Below are positions 8,201 to 12,500 of a DNA stretch of 12,500 nt, in pieces. The translations under genes were made by a program, and so were the position numbers. Within the stretch, counting starts at the first letter, position 1. Each line of letters opens with the position of its first letter. The DNA is from Cristatella mucedo (taxonomy: Eukaryota > Bryozoa > Phylactolaemata > Cristatellidae): assembly GCA_009760855.2 (NCBI GenBank), contig WPIO01000174.1:600001-612500 (forward strand), in the 5' to 3' direction. The notes beneath the pieces were generated by a model. The model did not search any database, was not told where the DNA came from, and worked only from the letters and a program-made list of their open reading frames with translations.

Positions 8201-10956
8201 AGATGAGCACGCTCAGAGCACCCAGCGGCGTGACCAGCGAGGCCGGAGCAAAGGCGTAGGCAGCAAAGTTGGCGCCTTCGCCTACGGTCACTGCAACAGA
8301 CGAACAGAGCACGGCTGCTGCTGCTGCACGAGGATCTTGATCGCTTTCTGATCAAGATCCTCGTGCACTGCAAGTGCAGCAGATCAAGATCGCTTTCTGC
8401 TGCACTTGCAGTGCGAGGCAATCGTGCAGCCTGCAGCCACCGCAGTGCGGCCGCCTTGACGTGCCGCCCCCAGGCGACGGCCGCCGCCTCATTCATGTGA
8501 GTACCAGTGGCCGGGCTGCAGCAGCTACAGGCCACTGATGGCAAAAGCTTCACCAAGAAACCTGCACAGCAGCAGCATCAGGAGCAAAGCAGTCTACGAG
8601 TCGAGGGGCGTGACCAGCGATCCAGCTGAAGGACGAGTTGGGCCAATGCCACGGCATGCTGAGCTAACATTACCGAGTAGAGTAACTCTGCGAGACCGGA
8701 TACCCAGAGGCCAGCCGGTGGCCGGAAGCACGCTGCCCGCCTAAACACTGGTGGCTTGCAAAAAATTTAACTGGCTCCTTGGTTCTTTCTCAGCTTAATG
8801 ATTGTACATCCCTTTTTGGCTGGGCTACCAAAGAAAAGCAACTAGGCCACTACAAATGGCTACGAATACGGCTGCAAGGCTAGTTTTCAAGTCCCAGAGG
8901 TTTGAGCACGTGACTCCTTTGATGAAAGAGCTAGGATGGCTGCTGGTTGATCAACGGATACAGAGCAAAGTTCTTATGCTGACCCACAAGGCCTGCCACG
9001 GCTTGGCTCCTAGAACTGCTGCACTAGTTTCAGCCTCCAGACATGTACAGTATTGAATTTCTACTATGACTCCTCGAAGCGAGTCGAGTTCACAAGCTCA
9101 CTAGTGTGTGTGTATATATATATATACACACACACGAGAGAGAGAGTGAGTGAGCACCAGCTTTTGGCTCAGCCTCACCTTTTTGTATCCTGACGGATCC
9201 GGCTCTACATTCACGGTGCACATTTCGTGCTGCAACACTCTTTCCCAGGATTCACCTTTGCCCGCTCGCTCGACTTTTTTTTGTGAGTCGTGATGCTCAC
9301 TAGCACAATCTAGGCTTTCAATTAAGTGAGCCGTGATGGCTCACTATGTAAGGCGGTTGCTTTTCTCGACCTCAGTCCCCCGGTCGTGGGCTCGAATCCT
9401 GCTGTGGGCGATCCTCTACCGTCGCCGCTGCAAGCGGTGGTGACAGCCTTAGAGGCTCTTCTGTTGCCATACAAAAGAGGCTGTTGAATCGGCTAGTATT
9501 TCTTTCGGCACTTACCTCCCGCCCAACGTATAGCAGTCAACAGTGCTGCCACCCCATGTAACTCACTCACTCACTTTCTCATGCACTTGTTTTCCACTTC
9601 CTCCCTCGACGCTTCCGTAGAAAGCTACCTGAGGAGTGCAGTCTGAGGAGTGCACTGCCGGGCAGTGAACGGCTGCGCCTCACTCACATCACAGGCACGT
9701 GGCAGTGGAGCAAACGCAAGCAAAACCAAACGTGAGCAGCTGCTTCTCACGAGAAGCAGCTGCTCACGGCTCGGCCTAGCAAGCAAGCACAGCAGACCCG
9801 AGGGACAGCACCGAGTGGACAGCCGGCGGGTGTGAGTGGATTAGCTGCCATGCCAGCCTCGCATGTCAATTGTACGCTGCCTCGGCCAATTCTACGCTGC
9901 CTCGATCCAGTCCTACCTCGGGGGGGGGGAGGGAGAGCATGGCACGTGACCGAGAGAGCAGAAGGCATGTAGCAGAGGATGGGCACGTAACCGAGAGCAG
10001 CAGAAGAAGGCATGCTGGCGGTAGATGGCAACGGGATCACACTCCATGACTTACTGAGAAGAACGCCAGCCCACCACAGAGGTTCTCGGAGGTAGCCGCA
10101 GCCTCCGTCGCCTGCAAGACAAGTCTGCTTCAGCTGCCGGCGCAGCGATCGCGCAGCTGCGCATGTATTCTCAGAAGGAAAGTGGCTGCAGAGCAGAGTA
10201 GGGGGCAGTAGTGCCCTCCGCACTCCTAGGGTATCTTCCTGGAAGGTGTTCCGAATCATTGACATTTGGTTAGATAAATCAGCTTTGTCCCCAACTCTTA
10301 TTAACTAAGAATGATTTTCATAATTCCAATGTGTGAAGCTGATAGTGCCTCGGCTGACAATTCATCGTGGTAGCCTTCATTGCTATGCGCTCTTAAATGT
10401 AAACACGTGTGATGACTTGTAAGCTGTCCCACTCAACCAGACGATAAAACTGGCGTACCAGCCGCGATTGTGTCCGTCTAGCTTACCTCTGAACCTTTGC
10501 TGTGCAATCTACCGCATCAGCTCATCTTTCAGAGAGATATTGGCAGTTCGGAGCCAAGTAGCCTCCTCACCAGGATTCGACTACGGCAGCATGATGTGGC
10601 AATTTTTGAGGCGCAGAAGGAGTTCTCGCTCCATTTTTTCCAAGCTTTTCCTGCTGCCAGGGGTAGAGCGGCCCCTGGCGGCAGGCAACGACACGGAGCT
10701 GGCCAATGGGCGGGCGATGGGGGAGGTCGGTGGACGACCGGGGGACGAACGCTCACGACTCACCGGCCCGCTTGCCCGTGGCAGCGGTCAGCTTCAGCAG
10801 TCCTTTCTTTTTGAAGACGAAGCTGCTGCCGATAAAGAGGCTGGACGAGCAGGCGAGACCGAGCCCCACGTAGAAGTCCGCCGTAGGTGCCGCCGACGCC
10901 GCTGCCGGGTAGGGCGTCGTGGTGGCGACGCTCGTGACGTGGTCAGAAGCTGGCAT
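4663..10956 (-). CDS. NIPA2: NIPA-family magnesium transporter (NIPA2 / spichthyin-like), six coding exons
   Basis: Exons in transcript order are 10956-10764, 10111-10055, 8290-8200, 8019-7859, 6333-6157 and 5216-4663. They sum to 1233 nt and predict 410 aa; junction phases 1,1,2,1,1 all agree and every border is GT-AG. The protein matches the NIPA (Mg_trans_NIPA) family end to end. Signatures are [20 protein letters not shown] (27-46), [29 protein letters not shown] (89-99), [52 protein letters not shown] and [10 protein letters not shown]. Nine hydrophobic segments fall near 28-48, 77-95, 99-118, 129-147, 169-187, 195-214, 232-252, 264-285 and 297-315. Family members carry Mg2+ and related cations at plasma membrane and endosomes; the fly homologue also modulates BMP receptor traffic. 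The C-terminal tail (318-410) diverges, with Ala7 (336-342), an acidic run and PLLPKDD. The ATG has a purine at -3. Confidence 0.93.
4871..4889. repeat. GCT/CAG trinucleotide tract encoding poly-alanine in NIPA
   Basis: On the minus strand a GCA/GCC run encodes Ala336-342 in the cytosolic tail of the transporter. This slippage-prone tract may vary in length between individuals. Confidence 0.85.
5235..5869 (+). mobile_element. CR1/L2-type LINE remnant in NIPA intron 5, antisense to the gene
   Basis: From about 5285 the plus strand reads [41 protein letters not shown], then [14 protein letters not shown] and a [12 protein letters not shown] terminus with TGA at 5640-5642. This is the C-terminal end of a CR1/L2 reverse transcriptase. 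A 3' UTR follows, ending in an ATT-repeat tail at 5855-5868. The frame is intact here but 5'-truncated. It is a different subfamily from the 2680 and 8745 copies. Its 5' edge lies within a few tens of bases of the exon 6 acceptor. Confidence 0.8.
5879..5932. repeat. Perfect inverted repeat, 20-bp arms, 14-nt loop
   Basis: Arms 5879-5898 and 5913-5932 are exact reverse complements. The core of each arm carries ATCACGTGCAGAGATC. It sits in NIPA intron 5, about ten bases after the LINE 3' tail. Confidence 0.93.
6109..6128. repeat. Tandem 10-bp duplication AGAGCTGGCC x2
   Basis: Two exact adjacent copies, 6109-6118 and 6119-6128, lie about 30 bp downstream of the exon 5 donor on the transcribed strand. 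Confidence 0.85.
6157..6333 (-). CDS. NIPA2: NIPA coding exon 5 (TM5-TM6)
   Basis: The acceptor CTTTTCTTTCGTAG precedes 6333 and the donor G|GTGAGT follows 6157. It encodes [19 protein letters not shown], then [20 protein letters not shown] and [17 protein letters not shown], aligning with the TNILVYI...SVSCVKGLGIAIK region of NIPA2. Phase 1 at both ends. Confidence 0.92.
6350..6435 (-). mobile_element. LINE 3' tail fragment, sense to NIPA, beside the exon 5 acceptor
   Basis: Read on the minus strand it is GCAGCAAATGTAAAG, then AGAGATTGAGTTCTCTGAGG, ending in ATT repeats. This matches the 3' end of the plus-strand element at 5793-5868. The tail ends about 15 bp upstream of the exon 5 acceptor. 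Weaker similarity may continue to about 6480. Confidence 0.75.
6436..7764. other. Remainder of NIPA intron 4
   Basis: It contains a GGGT repeat near 6535-6553, a GACC repeat near 7255-7267, a CCCT repeat near 7626-7639, and an unidentified minus-strand peptide-like stretch at 6736-7000. No phase-consistent extra exon is needed, because exons 4 and 5 already join perfectly. Confidence 0.5.
6535..6553. repeat. (GGGT)n microsatellite
   Basis: About four GGGT units precede GGGAGT. The G-rich strand could form a quadruplex; on the NIPA transcript strand it reads C-rich. Confidence 0.85.
7765..7827. repeat. CAG tract with 18-bp higher-order repeat, near the NIPA exon 4 donor
   Basis: Uninterrupted AGC/CAG units at 7765-7784 are followed by two copies of an 18-bp unit (CAGCAGCTGCAGGAAGCAG). 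On the NIPA transcript it is a CUG-rich tract starting about 30 nt after the exon 4 donor. Confidence 0.9.
7859..8019 (-). CDS. NIPA2: NIPA coding exon 4 (TM4 and cytosolic loop)
   Basis: The acceptor GGCGCACAG precedes 8019. It encodes [39 protein letters not shown] and a charged loop ending LIEPG. The donor G|GTAGGC is weak at its +4 to +6 positions, and a CAG/CTG tract begins about 30 nt downstream of it. Confidence 0.92.
8200..8290 (-). CDS. NIPA2: NIPA coding exon 3 (TM2-TM3)
   Basis: The acceptor TCTGTTGCAG precedes 8290, and the donor TC|GTACGT gives phase 2. It encodes [18 protein letters not shown] and [11 protein letters not shown]. One odd residue: the family GEVANF reads GEGANF. 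The adjoining 180-bp intron (8199-8020) is the shortest in the gene and reads as open frame. Confidence 0.92.
8325..8414. repeat. Double fold-back: two back-to-back perfect inverted repeats
   Basis: The first pair is 8325-8342 with 8350-8367 (18 bp, 7-nt loop). The second is 8365-8382 with 8397-8414 (18 bp, 14-nt loop). The pairs overlap by 3 bp and share the 12-mer GATCGCTTTCTG as a direct repeat at 8339-8350 and 8388-8399. It lies 35-120 nt upstream of the exon 3 acceptor in NIPA intron 2. Confidence 0.92.
8745..9056 (+). mobile_element. CR1/L2-type LINE remnant in NIPA intron 2, same subfamily as the 2680 copy
   Basis: It opens [20 protein letters not shown], shifts frame near 8815, then continues [40 protein letters not shown] and [14 protein letters not shown]. 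Bases match 2697-2965 closely. One or more frameshifts and the truncation after 9056 make it inactive. It is antisense to NIPA. Confidence 0.75.
9104..9135. repeat. Perfect 32-bp palindromic dinucleotide repeat (GT)n(TA)n(CA)n
   Basis: GTGTGTGTG at 9104-9112, seven TA units, and CACACACAC at 9127-9135 form a perfect palindrome able to extrude a cruciform. GA/GTGA repeats follow to about 9154. Confidence 0.93.
9283..9575 (+). mobile_element. tRNA-derived SINE, antisense to NIPA in intron 2
   Basis: An A-box-like TGGCTCACTATGTAAGG starts at 9337 and a B-box-like GGGCTCGAATCCT lies at 9388-9400, spaced as in a tRNA-type Pol III promoter. There is no acceptor-stem closure, so it is a SINE head rather than a tRNA gene. 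The body extends to roughly 9575, ending in an ACTC repeat. tRNA-related SINEs such as Ruka are known in hard ticks; whether this is that family cannot be judged here. The head is partly duplicated: 9283-9302 repeats 9326-9346. Confidence 0.65.
9629..9655. repeat. Tandem CTGAGGAGTGCA duplication
   Basis: Two copies of the 12-mer are separated by GT, in NIPA intron 2. Nothing else is recognised between the SINE and the hairpin at 9731. Confidence 0.75.
9731..9768. repeat. Perfect inverted repeat, 18-bp arms, 2-nt loop
   Basis: Arms 9731-9748 and 9751-9768 flank AC. The arm core is GAGCAGCTGCTTCTC. The nearly loop-free form favours cruciform extrusion or origin by fold-back copying. Confidence 0.93.
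9866..9905. repeat. Tandem 20-bp duplication (CAATTnTACGCTGCCTCG)
   Basis: Copies at 9866-9885 and 9886-9905 differ at two or three bases. A second, looser duplication (GGCACGTgACCGAGAG...GCATG) follows at about 9940-9969 and 9981-10014. Both lie in intron 2 near exon 2. Confidence 0.75.
10055..10111 (-). CDS. NIPA2: NIPA coding exon 2 (57-nt exon, start of TM2)
   Basis: The acceptor GTCTTGCAG precedes 10111 and the donor A|GTAAGT follows 10055. It encodes [18 protein letters not shown], aligning with the YLKEWLWWAGLLS region of NIPA2. Both borders are phase 1. Confidence 0.9.
10764..10956 (-). CDS. NIPA2: NIPA coding exon 1 (N-terminus, TM1)
   Basis: It encodes residues 1-64 and the first base of Gly65. 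A 26-residue Ala/Thr-rich head precedes DFYVGLGLA and the KKKGLLKL loop. The donor G|GTGAGT is strong. An acceptor (TTCTTTGCAG) ends at 10977, so this exon probably starts at 10976 with 20 nt of 5' UTR and an earlier exon lies upstream. Confidence 0.9.
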
Positions 10957-11111
10957 CTCTCGGCTCTCACGAGGTCCTGCAAAGAATTGCTCGCTGGCTG
11001 CCTAGCCCATACGGGCGCTTAGGCGCGAGCGCGGCGCGCCCTTCTGGGGCGCCGACACACACCCGGCCGCCGTATTAGCTGCCTCCTAAATACAAATTGT
11101 AACCCCTACAC

Positions 11112-11192
11112 CCTAATAACAATAATAATAATGCACTTGATAAAGAGCCCTCAGAGAACTCAAATCTCTTTCTAGTCGTTTTAAACCCGTAA
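11112..11192 (-). mobile_element. LINE 3' tail fragment, sense to NIPA, upstream flank
   Basis: On the minus strand it reads TAGAAAGAGATTTGAGTTCTC, TGAGGGCTC, TATCAAGTGCATTATTATTA. The last block is identical to the end of the 5793-5868 tail. Only the 3' extremity is present. Confidence 0.75.
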
Positions 11193-11652
11193 ACCCAAAT
11201 ACACGCAGTACTTATGCATCAAACGCAAAATCCTAAAACCGAAGCTAAAAAGATAGCTCTAAAACGTGCTTATTTAACGTAAATATAAACATACGCTGGC
11301 GACTATATCGACGGTGCCCATAGCGGAAGCTGGCACGGCTCTAGAAAGTCCGAGCGACGGCGTAGTAGCTGAGCGGGTGGCCGCTCGGCGGCGAAAGGCA
11401 GGCGAGCCGAGCCGGCGCCCAGTTAGGCTGGCTGTATGCTTATTACTGGGTCGAGGCACACCTCAAGCGTGGCTCGACTCCACGCACGATTGAACAGAGA
11501 AAGTCACGCGGCACTGCCACACATCGCCCCACCGCGGATCGCTCACTCGCACGTAGACCCGGCGGGCGAGCAGCGCGCGGCCGCGTGTAGCAACAGCCGC
11601 CGTTGAAGGTCAAGGGTGTCGCCCGGCTGTGCTGCGCCGCTCGCGCTCGTCT

Positions 11653-11660
11653 GCTCTCTG

Positions 11661-11691
<31 letters not shown>
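11653..11691. repeat. CT pyrimidine microsatellite
   Basis: A CT run with one TTCT interruption sits in the CpG-dense flank. On the NIPA strand it is a GA tract, a common arthropod promoter component (GAGA-factor type), though function is inferred only. Confidence 0.9.
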
Positions 11692-12323
11692 GGCGCGAGC
11701 GAGACGTCGGCTGAGGATGCGCGCGCAGCGCTACCTTAGAGCGCCAGGACCGCGTCAGCGCCGCACGCTGCACCTTCACAGCGCCTCTCGAAGCGTCGGA
11801 TGCTGCGCATTTTAGGCAAAGGCGCCGCGGCGGCCGCGGAGAGGCGCTAAGCGACGCGCCCCATCCGGTCAGGCGACGGCGGGATCGCGCGGCTGTCGCG
11901 TCACTACGAGCTCGCCTATGGCGGGCAGACTGATCGGACGCGCAGGCCCAAACCGGAAACACTGAGCGAGCGAGCGGAGGCCAGCGACGCGCCCCGAGCG
12001 GCTCTGCGGCGGCAATGCGCCGTGGCGCCGAACGAACTGACCTGCGTCGTTTCAACGCAGCCCCGAGCGCGAGGTCCACCTTAGCCAGCAGGTTGGTCGC
12101 CCGATATCGGGTCGACCCGGGTCAGCTGCCGCCGCTACGTCACCATTCATTGTAGTCGATGAATGGCGATCGACGTTGCGTGCGGGGCATTCGCGGGTTT
12201 AAGGCGCTCGCCGAGACCGGCTACGGTGAATGCCCGAGATGACCGCGCGATCGAGCCGGCTCGAGCCCCGCGGGGTACGCTAAGCGCCCGAATGGAGAGG
12301 TGAAATCCTCTTGGGGCGCTATA

Positions 12324-12356
12324 CAAATGAATTACATTCTACATTCTATTCATTTG
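12324..12356. repeat. Inverted repeat, 9-bp arms, in an AT-rich island
   Basis: CAAATGAAT at 12324-12332 pairs with ATTCATTTG at 12348-12356 around a 15-nt loop made of TACATTC repeats. It is an AT-rich break in otherwise CpG-dense DNA. Confidence 0.8.
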
Positions 12357-12500
12357 CGCGGCGGCCGACCGGCGGGTCGCCCGCCGCCGCCGCCGCCGCC
12401 GCCGCGCAGGCATGCTTTCCCCGGAAAGGGGCGGATCCGACTGCGCCGCTACGTCCGCGAAGTTTTGGTAGGACTTGCAGAGAGCTAAAGCTTCTGTATC

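Larger units (their letters stand above)
11200..12500 (-). promoter_or_regulatory. CpG-dense region, probable NIPA promoter and 5' non-coding exon
   Basis: From about 11300, and strongly from 11480 to 12480, the sequence is rich in CpG, unlike the AT-richer repeats before it. It contains a CT microsatellite at 11653-11691, CCG repeats at about 12382-12405, and several short palindromes. On the minus strand GACGCAG|GTCAGT at 12042/12041 is a good donor that could end a 5' UTR exon spliced to 10976. No TATA box or coding frame with domain character is seen; long frames here are Arg/Ala-rich artefacts of base composition. The assignment rests on position upstream of NIPA. Confidence 0.4.

Noticed and set aside
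7833-8351. Plus-strand frames over NIPA exons 3-4
   Set aside because: Antisense shadows of exons whose minus-strand reading matches NIPA throughout.
9326-9410. Functional tRNA gene
   Set aside because: A- and B-box sequences are present, but the acceptor and anticodon arms do not close; it fits a tRNA-derived SINE.
9747-10265. 172-codon minus-strand frame as an independent gene
   Set aside because: Only the 57 nt of NIPA exon 2 within it resembles protein; the rest is intron read through.
11543-12079. 178-codon minus-strand frame upstream of NIPA
   Set aside because: Arg/Ala/Ser-rich with no domain features, and includes translated GA repeat. It is CpG-dense non-coding DNA.

Overview
This is eukaryotic nuclear DNA, most likely from a chelicerate and probably a hard tick. 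Genes are split by GT-AG introns, exons are GC-rich and alanine-rich with C/G-ending codons, and introns hold CR1/L2-type LINE remnants and a tRNA-derived SINE. Animal origin is nearly certain. The tick assignment is an inference from gene style and repeats; a mite, spider or other chelicerate cannot be excluded.

Layout. Positions 1-1462 (+) carry the 3' end of a gene for a single-pass membrane protein with a fibronectin-III/cytokine-receptor-like ectodomain. Two exons (about 110-328 and 768-1462) join in phase 1 across a GC-rich intron. Positions 1463-2620 hold simple repeats, a perfect 20-bp inverted repeat and no convincing gene. Positions 2680-3300 are a decayed LINE reverse-transcriptase C-terminus, followed by a 29-bp minisatellite, a CAG tract and a poly-G tract. 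Positions about 4030-10976 (-) hold a complete coding set for a NIPA-family magnesium transporter (NIPA2 / Drosophila spichthyin-like). It has six coding exons, all junctions phase-consistent, and predicts 410 aa with nine hydrophobic segments. The two genes converge tail to tail. Positions 11000-12500 form the upstream flank of NIPA: a LINE 3' tail, then a CpG-dense region probably containing the promoter and a non-coding first exon.

The NIPA introns are the most structured part. Introns 2 and 5 carry antisense LINE fragments, intron 4 carries a same-strand LINE 3' tail next to an acceptor, and intron 2 carries a tRNA-type SINE. Several perfect inverted repeats with 18-20 bp arms occur here, including a double fold-back about 35 bp upstream of an acceptor. 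Because the arms are perfect they are probably young, and template-switch mutation is the simplest explanation.

The two genes show no sign of acting together; their adjacency is positional. I see no prokaryotic operon, CRISPR array, virus or new defence system. The items most worth following up are the receptor-like gene, the fold-back cluster, and the three shared LINE 3' tails.
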